A stretch of DNA of 64,000 bases, taken from positions 1,922,001 to 1,986,000 of the forward strand of contig NZ_CP109499.1 in the NCBI RefSeq assembly GCF_036231965.1, written 5' to 3'. Source of the stretch: Streptomyces sp. NBC_01428 (GTDB lineage: Bacteria; Actinomycetota; Actinomycetes; Streptomycetales; Streptomycetaceae). A model generated the notes under the pieces. It saw only the letters and a program-made list of their open reading frames with translations, ran no database searches and had not been told where the DNA came from. The position numbers and the translations under genes were made by a program. Within the stretch, counting starts at the first letter, position 1, and each line of letters starts with the position of its first letter. Shown here one piece after another: positions 16,547 through 23,952 of this stretch.

Positions 16547-17694
16547 ACGGCCTCCTCGGGGAAGCGGTCGGGCCGGAACGGCGCGAGGTCGAGGTCGGGT
16601 GTCGCGCCGGTCATGACCTGCGCGAGGAGGTGACCGGTCCCGGTGGACAGACCGATCCCCGCGCCTTCGTGGCCGCAGGCGTGGAAGAGGCCGGGCGCCC
16701 GGGGGTCCGGGCCGATCGCGGGCAGGTGGTCCGGCAGATACGGCCGGAAGCCGAGATAGGTCCGCAGGGCGCGCACCTCCGCCAGGAAGGGGAAGAGCCG
16801 GGTGGCGCCCGCGGCCAGTTCGCGGACGACGGGCAGCGAGAACGAGCGGTCGAAGCCGACGCGTTCACGGCTGGCGCCGATCAGGACCGGGCCGGCCGCC
16901 GTGCCCTCGACCACCGGTGAGGTCTGGAGGGCGGCCGAGTCGCTGGCCACGTCGGCGACGTAGTCCGCGGCGTACACCTTGTGCCGGACGCGGCGCGGCA
17001 GCGGTTCGGTCACCAGGACGAACCCGCGGCGGGGCAGGACGGGAAGGCCGACACCGGCGCGGGCCGCCACCTCACGGCCCCAGGTCCCGGCCGCGTTGAC
17101 GACGGCCGGCGCGTGCAGGTCACCCCGGTCGGTGCGCACCCCGCGGACCGATCCGTCCCGCGCCCGCAGCACCTCGGTCACGGTGTGCCCCGTGAACAGC
17201 CGCGCGCCCGAGGCCCGGACGAGGCGGGCGGCGGCGAGGGCGGGCATCACCTGGGTGTCCTGCGGGTAGTGCACGGCGCCCGCGAGGCCGGGGGCCAGGT
17301 GCGGTTCCAGGTCGTGGAGCCGGTCGGCGGTGACCGGTTCGGCCAGGACACCGGCCGCGCGCTGGGCGGTCGCGAACGTCGCCAGCGCGGCCAGCCCGTC
17401 GGGCGTGGAGGCCACGACGACCCCGCCCTTGGCCTCGTACTCGACCGCCGCCGCGTGCTCCTCGGCGAGGTCGGCCCACAACCGCCCGGAGAGCAGGGCC
17501 AGATCGAGTTCGGGGCCGGGTTCCTTGTCGGAGACGAGGAGGTTCCCCTCGCCCGCGCCGGTCGTGCCGCCGGCGACCGGGCCGCGGTCCACCACGGCCA
17601 CGTCGAGGCCGGCGCGAGCCGCGTACAGAGCGCAGGCGGCTCCCACCATTCCGGCGCCGACGACCACGACATCGCAGGTAAGGGGCTTGCTCAC
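16543..17694 (-). CDS. DAO-family FAD oxidoreductase, catalytic subunit of probable D-hydroxyproline dehydrogenase
   Basis: D-amino-acid-oxidase-fold flavoprotein, 383 residues. The FAD motif is VVVVGAGMVGAACALYAARAG at the very N-terminus and the C-terminal FAD-binding segment is HACGHEGAGIGLSTGTG. It is the HcnC/LhpB-like subunit expected to oxidise cis-4-hydroxy-D-proline to the pyrroline. It is the promoter-proximal gene of the set. No clear Shine-Dalgarno precedes GTG 17694, so a very short leader is possible. Related enzymes oxidise glycine, sarcosine or opines; the epimerase and DapA-type genes decide in favour of hydroxyproline. Confidence 0.82.
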   Translation of the reverse strand: MSKPLTCDVVVVGAGMVGAACALYAARAGLDVAVVDRGPVAGGTTGAGEGNLLVSDKEPGPELDLALLSGRLWADLAEEHAAAVEYEAKGGVVVASTPDGLAALATFATAQRAAGVLAEPVTADRLHDLEPHLAPGLAGAVHYPQDTQVMPALAAARLVRASGARLFTGHTVTEVLRARDGSVRGVRTDRGDLHAPAVVNAAGTWGREVAARAGVGLPVLPRRGFVLVTEPLPRRVRHKVYAADYVADVASDSAALQTSPVVEGTAAGPVLIGASRERVGFDRSFSLPVVRELAAGATRLFPFLAEVRALRTYLGFRPYLPDHLPAIGPDPRAPGLFHACGHEGAGIGLSTGTGHLLAQVMTGATPDLDLAPFRPDRFPEEAV

Positions 17695-17696
17695 AT

Positions 17697-17711
17697 CAGT
17701 ACTATGTCACA
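17697..17711. promoter_or_regulatory. Candidate GntR operator in the divergent hydroxyproline/aminopeptidase promoter
   Basis: CAGTACTATGTCACA, a 13/15 match to the element at 14692-14706, lies directly before the start codon of the DAO-type subunit and within the 116-bp divergent spacer to the aminopeptidase gene. A regulator bound here could control both directions. Confidence 0.45.
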
Positions 17712-17810
17712 TGCTTCTGTCGTACGGAATGGTCGGCGCCGCGAGCGGACACGCTGCGTGGACGCCCCGCCGGCCGCGTTCCCGCGACACACCGGGCCGC
17801 CCCGACCGCC

Positions 17811-19265
17811 GTGACCCGCACTGACCGAGACGAGCTGAAGAAGAAGGTGTCCGCCGTGGCCAAGGCCCGGAAGAACGGTCTCTACCGTGGAATCTCCGAC
17901 GAGCTGTCCGCCCTGATGCGTACGGGCTGGGCCGACACCGAGCGGGGCGACCTGCTGCCGGGCGAGCAGGCGGCGCACGCGGCCCGGCGTCGTGCCGCAC
18001 TGTCCGCCCTGTTCCCGGGCGAGCGGCTGGTCGTGCCGTCCGGCGGCCTCCGGAACAGGTCGAACGACACCCACTACCCGTTCCGCGCGTACTCGGGCTA
18101 CGTCCACATGACGGGCGATCAGGCCCGCGACGGAGCGCTGGTGCTGGAGCCGCGGGCGGACGGCGGTCACGACGCGCACTGCTATCAGCTCCCCCGTGAC
18201 AGCCGGGACAGCGACGAGTTCTGGACGGGCATGACGGCCGAGCTGTGGATGGGCAGGCGCCGCTCCCTCGCCGAGTCGGAGCAGGTGCTCGGGCTCCCCT
18301 GCCGCGACATCCGCACGCTCTCCAAGGACCTGGCCGACACCGGCGTCCCGACCCGCGTCGTACGCGGGCACGCCCCCGCGATCGACGCGGCTCTCGTCAC
18401 CGACGAGGAGCGGGACGCGGAGCTGGAGGAGGCGCTGTCCGGGCTGCGGCTGGTGAAGGACGCGTGGGAGATCGGCGAGCTGCGCCGTGCGGTGGACTCC
18501 ACCGTGCGCGGATTCGTCGACGTCGTACGGGAGTTGTCGCAGGCCGTCGCCACGTCGGAGCGGTGGATCGAGGGCACGTTCTTCCGGCGCGCCCGGGTCG
18601 AGGGCAACGACGTCGGCTACGGCTCGATCTGCGCGGCCGGCGAACACGCCACGATCATGCACTGGGTGGAGAACGACGGCCCCGTCCGCCCCGGTGAACT
18701 GCTGCTCCTCGACGCGGGCGTGGAGACCCGCACGCTGTACACCGCCGACGTGACCCGCACCCTCCCGATCAGCGGCACGTTCACACCGCTGCAACGGGAG
18801 ATCTACGACGCGGTGTACGAGGCGCAGGAGGCCGGCATGGCGGCGGTGAGGCCCGGCGCCCCGTACCGCGCCTTCCATGACGCCGCCCAGTGGTCGATGA
18901 CCGAGCGGCTGGTGGCCTGGGGGCTCGTCGAGGGCCCGGTGCGGCGGGCGTTCGACCTCGGTCTGCAGCGTCGCTTCACCATGGCGGGCACGGGACACAT
19001 GCTCGGACTCGACGTGCACGACTGCGCGCAGGCCCGCAACGAGGACTACGTCGGCGGTGTCCTGGAGCCGGGCATGGTCCTCACCGTGGAGCCGGGCCTG
19101 TACTTCCAGCCGGACGACCTGACGGTGCCCGAGGAGTGGCGGGGCATCGGCGTCCGGATCGAGGACGACCTCCTGGTCACGGCGGACGGCTACGAGAACC
19201 TGTCGGGCGCTCTGCCGCGCTCGGCCGACGAGGTCGAGGCGTGGATGCGGGAGCACGCGGGATAG
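17811..19265 (+). CDS. M24 Xaa-Pro aminopeptidase (aminopeptidase P family)
   Basis: Cytoplasmic metallopeptidase of up to 484 residues that removes the N-terminal residue from Xaa-Pro peptides. An N-terminal AMP_N-like domain precedes the pita-bread domain. The five metal ligands are visible: Asp301 (LLLLDAGVE), Asp313 (TADVTRT), His396 (GTGHMLGLDVHD), Glu427 (TVEPGLY) and Glu451 (GVRIEDD). GTG 17811 gives the longest form; GTG 17856 has a better ribosome site (AAGAAGG, 8 nt) and would shorten it by 15 residues. It is divergent from the hydroxyproline dehydrogenase genes, so it may supply proline and hydroxyproline from collagen-like peptides. Confidence 0.85.
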   Translation: MTRTDRDELKKKVSAVAKARKNGLYRGISDELSALMRTGWADTERGDLLPGEQAAHAARRRAALSALFPGERLVVPSGGLRNRSNDTHYPFRAYSGYVHMTGDQARDGALVLEPRADGGHDAHCYQLPRDSRDSDEFWTGMTAELWMGRRRSLAESEQVLGLPCRDIRTLSKDLADTGVPTRVVRGHAPAIDAALVTDEERDAELEEALSGLRLVKDAWEIGELRRAVDSTVRGFVDVVRELSQAVATSERWIEGTFFRRARVEGNDVGYGSICAAGEHATIMHWVENDGPVRPGELLLLDAGVETRTLYTADVTRTLPISGTFTPLQREIYDAVYEAQEAGMAAVRPGAPYRAFHDAAQWSMTERLVAWGLVEGPVRRAFDLGLQRRFTMAGTGHMLGLDVHDCAQARNEDYVGGVLEPGMVLTVEPGLYFQPDDLTVPEEWRGIGVRIEDDLLVTADGYENLSGALPRSADEVEAWMREHAG

Positions 19266-19279
19266 CCGCGACGAGTGTC

Positions 19280-19313
19280 GGGGTGCACGGTCCGGGTCAC
19301 CGTCGGACACCCC
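19280..19313 (+). terminator. Putative terminator after the aminopeptidase gene
   Basis: GGGGTG (19280-19285) pairs with CACCCC (19308-19313), and CACGGT with ACCGT inside it, to give a two-part hairpin 15 bp after the stop codon. There is no T-tract. Confidence 0.4.
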
Positions 19314-19453
19314 TGAGCGGCCCAACGAGCCGCCGGCGTAGGCCACTTCGCCCGCGTACGGGGTCTTCTCAGGGGTAGTCGGAAGGCTCCGCGCACACAT
19401 CGTGCGCGCAGCGGGCGGGATCCGAGGGGAGCCCGTCACGGAAGGGGAGACCG

Positions 19454-20068
19454 ATGATGGGGAAGCTCTCCGACGTCCTGACCCGGCACCTGTGGCTCCA
19501 GGTCGTCCTGTCGTGGCTGGTGGCCACGGCCGTCCTGCTGCTGATCTATCCGGGCCGCTCGGTCCCGGCCGTGCTGGCCCGGGTCGTGATCACGTCCGTG
19601 GGAGGTCTCTGGTTCGCCCTGCGGTTCCGCTCCCGGGAGAAGCGGGCAACGGGCGGCTCGGCCGAGGGACTCGCCGACCTGGAGCGGCAGTTGCGCTCGG
19701 GCGAGGTGCCCGCCGACCCGGAGCGGCGGGCGGTCCTGCGCGAACTGGTGGACCGGCGGCTGCACCGGACCCGGCACCGCGGGGCGGCTCTGGTGTTCCT
19801 CTTCCTCCTCTTCGGGGGTGTGGTGATGCTGACGGCCCTGACGGCGGGACCGCGGCAGACGCTCGGGTTCGGGCTGCCGGCGGTGGTCTTCCTGACCTGG
19901 GCCGTCGTCGGCGGCGGCCGGGGGCAGCGGCGGTTGCGTGCCATGCGGGACCTCCTCGCCGCGGCCCCGGACTCCACGGGGCCGGATCGCCCCGCACCGG
20001 GTCCTGCCGGTCCCGGCGTCCCGGCGTCGAACGGGGCGGGCACCGGCCGGCCGGGGCCGCAGCGGTGA
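19454..20068 (+). CDS. Small membrane protein of unknown function
   Basis: I do not recognise this 204-residue protein. Two hydrophobic segments lie near residues 13-32 and 36-52, an intracellular charged stretch follows (residues 58-105), then two more spans near 110-130 and 138-155, and a Pro/Gly-rich tail. A ribosome site (GGAAGGGGAG) precedes ATG 19454. Four-span proteins of this kind in Streptomyces are usually annotated as hypothetical. It stands alone between the aminopeptidase and a stretch of gene remnants. Confidence 0.6.
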   Translation: MMGKLSDVLTRHLWLQVVLSWLVATAVLLLIYPGRSVPAVLARVVITSVGGLWFALRFRSREKRATGGSAEGLADLERQLRSGEVPADPERRAVLRELVDRRLHRTRHRGAALVFLFLLFGGVVMLTALTAGPRQTLGFGLPAVVFLTWAVVGGGRGQRRLRAMRDLLAAAPDSTGPDRPAPGPAGPGVPASNGAGTGRPGPQR

Positions 20069-20102
20069 TCCGGGAGCGGAGCCGCCCGCGGTGCGGGTCC
20101 GG

Positions 20103-20190
20103 TCAGATCCTGCTCTCGGTGGCGGTGTCCGCCGAGAGCCGCTGGGCCACGTAGATCGGGACGACCGAGAGCAGCACGAGGACGGCCCGC
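20103..20190 (-). pseudogene. Remnant of an ABC transporter permease (last ~30 residues)
   Basis: Read on the minus strand this encodes RAVLVLLSVVPIYVAQRLSA followed by DTATESRI and a stop, which resembles the C-terminus of ABC permeases of the PotC/UgpE type. A stop codon lies a few codons upstream in the same frame and no start or membrane domain precedes it. It abuts the FCD remnant at about 20185, as expected for a deletion junction. Confidence 0.4.
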
Positions 20191-20385
20191 GACGACGTTC
20201 ACGACCGGGGCCTGCCGGGGTCGCGTCACGAGCTGGCGTCGGCCGAGGACGCCGCCGCCCGCAGCCGCGTCCACGGGCGTTTCCACGTCGAACTCGCCGC
20301 GGCGGCGCAGTCCGCGAGGCTGACCCGTGAACAGGTCGCGCTGCAGACCGAGGTGGGGGCGCTGATGGGGACGCCGGCCGGCTGA
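20185..20385 (+). pseudogene. Remnant of a GntR/FCD regulator (C-terminal ~65 residues)
   Basis: The frame ending at TGA 20383-20385 encodes SRVHGRFHVELAAAAQSARL and then TREQVALQTEVGALM, the typical last helices of an FCD effector domain. No start codon, winged helix or ribosome site precedes it, and upstream the frame runs into the minus-strand permease remnant. Both pieces are probably relics of one deleted transporter-regulator pair. Confidence 0.45.
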
Positions 20386-20424
20386 AGCGGCGGCGGGTTC
20401 GCCCCGGGGACCGGGCCCGAGGGC

Positions 20425-21084
20425 TCAGACCGCGCGCAGTTCGGCTGCGCCGTTGCGGGTGGTGCGCGCCGTGCCGGGGCCGCCCGGCGCCGGACGGACC
20501 GCCTCGCGCAGGACCAGCGTCATCCGCGTATAGCCCATGTCCTGAAGGGTTTTGGGGGTGTCGTCGACGATGCGGCAGTCGGTGCTGCCCCAGCGCGGGT
20601 CCGGGTGCACGACCGGGCGCACCGCGCCGTCGTGCTGCACCGCACCCGGGCCGACGGCGCGGATCCAGTGCGGCAGACCGTGTCGATAGGCCGCGTCCAT
20701 GATCGGGTCCTGGGCGATGTCCCGGCGGATCGACAGGAGTCCGCGGTCCTGTCCGTGCCGCTCGACGGCCGCCGCGAAGTGCGCGAGCATGGGCAGACAC
20801 CAGCTCGACTCGTGCTCGCCGAGAACGGTGGCCGCGTCGGGGTGGAACAGGACGAAACGCAGGAAGTTGTCGCCCGGCATGGCGGTCGGATGCGCTCCGA
20901 CACCGCTGAAAAGTGTCTCGAACCCGGCGTTGGACAGCACGACGTCCCAGCGGTGGTCGAACACCACGGAGGGGAACGGCACGGCCTCGATCAGGCTCGC
21001 GTAGTCCTGGAGGTACGCCTGAGCTTCGAGACTGTCGGGGACAGGTCGCGGCTGGGACCGCTGCCTTCCTGCCTGGTACGCCAT
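20425..21084 (-). CDS. MmyB-like ligand-binding domain protein without helix-turn-helix
   Basis: Protein of 219 residues matching the C-terminal PAS-like ligand-binding domain of MmyB-type regulators (LIEAVPFPSVVFDHRWDVVL and the segment VLFHPDAATVLGEHESS). Ordinary members carry an N-terminal XRE helix-turn-helix; here only about 25 polar residues precede the sensor domain, so it cannot bind DNA by itself. It faces the XRE/ImmA operon across a 269-bp intergenic region holding a large palindrome, so it may sense a ligand for a DNA-binding partner. The C-terminal 30 residues are Pro/Gly/Arg-rich. Confidence 0.65.
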   Translation of the reverse strand: MAYQAGRQRSQPRPVPDSLEAQAYLQDYASLIEAVPFPSVVFDHRWDVVLSNAGFETLFSGVGAHPTAMPGDNFLRFVLFHPDAATVLGEHESSWCLPMLAHFAAAVERHGQDRGLLSIRRDIAQDPIMDAAYRHGLPHWIRAVGPGAVQHDGAVRPVVHPDPRWGSTDCRIVDDTPKTLQDMGYTRMTLVLREAVRPAPGGPGTARTTRNGAAELRAV

Positions 21085-21195
21085 CGGGAGGTCACCCCTC
21101 TTGCCTCTGCGGCCTTCACGCGGCGCACCGATCCTGCTGCCCAGGGCACAGGCGTGTCAACTATCGTGGCATTTGGCGCTTGTTGACGGCTGAAT

Positions 21196-21217
21196 CTCGC
21201 CACAGTTGTGGCGAGAC
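21196..21217. promoter_or_regulatory. Perfect 22-bp palindromic operator between the MmyB-like gene and the XRE operon
   Basis: TCTCGCCACA at 21196-21205 and TGTGGCGAGA at 21208-21217 are perfect 10-bp arms around a central GT. A TTGACG that could be a -35 element begins at 21184, so bound protein would cover a plus-strand promoter. It is 112 bp from the MmyB-like start and 137 bp from the XRE start, and it lies in the only long non-coding gap of this neighbourhood. Confidence 0.6.
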
Positions 21218-21353
21218 CTGGATGTGAGTTCGAGCAAGGGGCTACGCTCCGCATGGTCCCCGGTCTTCGCGCCGGGACGCGTCCTGGCCCTCGCGTCCGG
21301 ATGGCTCCCGACCTTCGTGAGAGCGACCTGAGAGAGACGTAGGAGATCTGTCG

Positions 21354-22010
21354 GTGACGGATGGCTTCGAGGTTCCGGGCGCCACGGCGACGGTTCTGCT
21401 GCAGGCCGTCGTGGCCCGGGTCACCACACTCGCCGACCGGCTCGGCGTCCAGCACGCCGAGGTCTTCGACGTCCGGCGCCTGTCGGCCGAATCCGGTGTC
21501 CCCGAGCCCGTGGTCAAGACCCTGCTCGGCGGACGCCCCGCCGGCGAACCCGACCTGCAGGCCCGCTTCCTGCAACGACTCGACCTGCTGCGCCGCACCC
21601 GGCTCAAGCCCAACGGGCGGCGCTACACCCAGCAGGAGATCGCGGACGGCGCCGGCATGTCGCGCCAGCAGGCGGGCGCCCTCATCAACGGCGACCGGCG
21701 CCCCACCATGGAGCACTGCGACGCCATCCAGCGCTTCTTCCGCGTGCACGCCGGATTCCTGACCGCGGAGGACTCCGAGGCGCTCGTGGGCGCCCTCCAG
21801 CGCTCCGAACAGGAACTCCTGCAACGACTCGCCGACCGGGAACGGGCGGCGGCCACCGTCGCCGACGACCCGCTGGACCGGCTGCTCCTCGACCACGGGG
21901 TCCGCGGAATCGCCTGGCGGGCCGCGCAGTTGCCCACCGACCAGCACCGGGACAAGGTCGCCGAGTGGCTGGACATGCTCCTGGAGAGCGTCAAGCGGCC
22001 AGAGTCGTGA
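21354..22010 (+). CDS. XRE-type DNA-binding protein, first gene of the ImmA module
   Basis: Protein of 218 residues with a central helix-turn-helix (about residues 88-135: YTQQEIADGAGMSRQQAGAL followed by INGDRRP) and a helical region on each side. The N-terminal 80 residues look like a second, degenerate helix-turn-helix (VRRLSAESGVPEPVVKTLLG). The GTG start follows AGGAG at 8-9 nt. The ImmA/IrrE-type peptidase follows 14 bp downstream. In ImmA-ImmR and IrrE-DdrO systems the peptidase cleaves the paired XRE repressor, so this protein is the likely substrate (inference). Confidence 0.75.
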   Translation: MTDGFEVPGATATVLLQAVVARVTTLADRLGVQHAEVFDVRRLSAESGVPEPVVKTLLGGRPAGEPDLQARFLQRLDLLRRTRLKPNGRRYTQQEIADGAGMSRQQAGALINGDRRPTMEHCDAIQRFFRVHAGFLTAEDSEALVGALQRSEQELLQRLADRERAAATVADDPLDRLLLDHGVRGIAWRAAQLPTDQHRDKVAEWLDMLLESVKRPES

Positions 22011-22024
22011 GCCGGGGGAGATCT

Positions 22025-22573
22025 GTGGGCATCGGAAGGGACATGCGCCGCCTGTGCGGCGAGCTGGTCGCGGAGCTGTCGCTCCCGGCCCCGGCGGCGC
22101 CCGCCGACCTGTACGCGGCGCTGTGCGGCGCCATGAGCAGACGCCGCGGCCGTCCCGTCCAGTTCCGTACGGCCCCCTTCCCGCCCGGCACCGCCAGCGG
22201 TCTGTGGCTCGACATGGCCGAACAGGACCTCGTCGTCATCGAGGAACGCACCGCGCCGGACCACCAGTTGGTCATCCTGGGCCACGAGCTGTGGCACATG
22301 AAGGCCGGGCACTGCGGTCACCACGTCGCGGGCGCCGCCGTCGCGGCCCGCTTACTGGACGACGGCGCCGACCTCGGGGCGACCGTCCTCAAGGTGGCCG
22401 CCCGCACCCGCTTCGACCTCGCCGACGAGAAGGAGGCCGAGAGCTTCGGTCTGCTGCTCGCCAGCAAGTGCCGCACCTGGCTGGCCGGTTCGTCACTGCG
22501 CGGCCCGGTGCAGCGGGACGGCCTGGCCGGCCGCATCGAGGCGTCCCTCGGCTATCGCGGGCCGCGGGGCTGA
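22025..22573 (+). CDS. ImmA/IrrE-family metallopeptidase with a TTA codon
   Basis: Zinc-peptidase-like protein of about 182 residues. The HExxH signature is GHELWHM with His87, Glu88 and His91. Family members cleave or inactivate XRE repressors. Codon 110 is TTA (22352-22354), the rare leucine codon read by the bldA tRNA, and I found no other in-frame TTA in the genes checked, so synthesis is probably tied to development or stationary phase. GTG 22025 follows GGGGGAG with short spacing; GTG 22007, overlapping the XRE stop by GTGA, is an equal alternative. Some databases label relatives as toxin components. Confidence 0.75.
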   Translation: MGIGRDMRRLCGELVAELSLPAPAAPADLYAALCGAMSRRRGRPVQFRTAPFPPGTASGLWLDMAEQDLVVIEERTAPDHQLVILGHELWHMKAGHCGHHVAGAAVAARLLDDGADLGATVLKVAARTRFDLADEKEAESFGLLLASKCRTWLAGSSLRGPVQRDGLAGRIEASLGYRGPRG

Positions 22574-22586
22574 AGGTCCCGCGACC

Positions 22587-23891
22587 ATGGACGGATCCAG
22601 CTACTACATCCCTGCCGTCGCCATGGGCGCCGCCCTCGCCTTCAAGGGGCCCGCGCTGCTGCGCGGCTGGCGCGACCCCCTGCTGCGCTCCGTGGGCGTC
22701 CTGCTGGCGCTCGCGGGCCTGGTCTTCCTCTTCGCGGCCCCGCCGACCATCGCCGCCGTCAACGACGTCACCGGGATACCGAACGTCTCCGGGCCCCTGG
22801 TCTACTGCCTGTTGAGCGCCTTCAGCGCCTCCTGTCTGGTGCTGATCATCAACTGGCGTGGCGGACCGCCCGAGGTGACCCGCCGTCTCGCCCGCCGCTG
22901 GATCCTCGGCTACACGGTGGTCGGCGTGGCCCTGATCGCGCTGTTCGCCCTCGGGGAGACGCCCGTCGAACGGCTGCGGGACCTCGACACCTACTACGCC
23001 AACACCCCGTTCATCCGCGAGATGATCGTGCTCTACCTCGTCTCGCTCTCCGTCGCGGGAATCGCGATGAACGTCATGTGCTGGCGCTGGGCGGCGCAGG
23101 TCCGCGGCCGGCTGCGCGCCGGACTGGTGATCATCGCGCTCGGCTCCCTGTTCAACATCCCCTACTCGGCGGCCAAGTTCGCCGCCGTGGTGGCCCGCTG
23201 GAGCGGCGGCGACCTGGACGGCCTGAGCACCAATGTCGCACCCGTACTGGCGTCGGCCGGCGCCCAGCTCACGGCGGTCGGCTTCTGTGTACCGCTGGCC
23301 TGCCAGCGCATCGGGGACAACTGGAACACCTGGTCCACCTACCGCAGACTCGGGCCGCTGTGGCGGGAGCTGCGTCCGGTCGCCGCTCCGGAGGACCGCG
23401 CCGTGCGCATCTCCTGGTGGTCGCCCGCCGAACTCCAGGTCACACAGCGCGAGTCCGACATCCACGACGGCATGCTCAGCCTGTATCCCTACTTCGACTC
23501 CGCGCTGCGCTCCCGGGCGTACGCCGCCGCCGTCGCCGCCGGCTCCTCCCCCGGCGACGCGCAGGCCGAGGCCGACGCCGCGATGGTGACGGACGCCGTG
23601 CGGGCGAGGGCCGCCGATCCCGACGGCAGGGTCATCACCTCGGCGGACGCGGCCACCCCGCCGGGCACCGGGGGCCCCTCCTCCGTGCACGGTGACGGTC
23701 CGCGTGATCTCGTCCGTATGTCGATCGCGCTGCGCGAGTCGGCGGTCGTGGCGGCGTCCCGCCGACGGACCGGGCACGTCGGCTCCCGGGCCGCAGACTT
23801 CACCACCGAGTCCGCCGGGACGGCCGAGCCCGCGGCGGCCGACCAGGGCCGGGGCGACCGACCCCGACCCGGATCAGGTGGCGCGGGGTGA
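22587..23891 (+). CDS. MAB_1171c/DUF6545-type multispan membrane protein
   Basis: Integral membrane protein of 434 residues. About seven hydrophobic segments occupy residues 5-235 (starting YYIPAVAMGAALAFKGPALL), with a cytoplasmic C-terminal half containing RISWWSPAELQVTQRESDIH. This matches the actinobacterial family called MAB_1171c putative transporter, whose function is unknown to me. It begins 13 bp after the peptidase stop, so XRE, peptidase and membrane protein form one operon. The last 13 codons run through a 34-bp tandem repeat, and the stop TGA lies in the second copy, so the C-terminal tail has probably been altered by repeat expansion. Confidence 0.7.
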   Translation: MDGSSYYIPAVAMGAALAFKGPALLRGWRDPLLRSVGVLLALAGLVFLFAAPPTIAAVNDVTGIPNVSGPLVYCLLSAFSASCLVLIINWRGGPPEVTRRLARRWILGYTVVGVALIALFALGETPVERLRDLDTYYANTPFIREMIVLYLVSLSVAGIAMNVMCWRWAAQVRGRLRAGLVIIALGSLFNIPYSAAKFAAVVARWSGGDLDGLSTNVAPVLASAGAQLTAVGFCVPLACQRIGDNWNTWSTYRRLGPLWRELRPVAAPEDRAVRISWWSPAELQVTQRESDIHDGMLSLYPYFDSALRSRAYAAAVAAGSSPGDAQAEADAAMVTDAVRARAADPDGRVITSADAATPPGTGGPSSVHGDGPRDLVRMSIALRESAVVAASRRRTGHVGSRAADFTTESAGTAEPAAADQGRGDRPRPGSGGAG

Positions 23892-23952
23892 CCGACCCCG
23901 ACCCGGATCAGGTGGCGCGGGGTGACCGACCCCGTTCCCGCTCAGGTGGCGC
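23851..23952. repeat. 34-bp tandem repeat, three copies, at a convergent gene junction
   Basis: Three 34-bp units start at 23851, 23885 and 23919. Units 1 and 2 differ at one base; unit 3 differs in a 9-nt stretch. The last two copies contain CGGGGT-GACCG-ACCCCG, a perfect 6-bp hairpin, so the array may act as a bidirectional terminator. It encodes the end of the membrane protein and reaches the last codons of the convergent hydrolase. Confidence 0.8.

Noticed and set aside
22025..22573. Toxin-antitoxin pair
   Set aside because: Some database labels call relatives toxins, but the HExxH peptidase next to an XRE protein fits ImmA/IrrE regulation better, and a membrane protein completes the operon.
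23851..23952. Possible CRISPR array
   Set aside because: Repeats are directly adjacent with no spacers, only three copies, and no cas genes are nearby.
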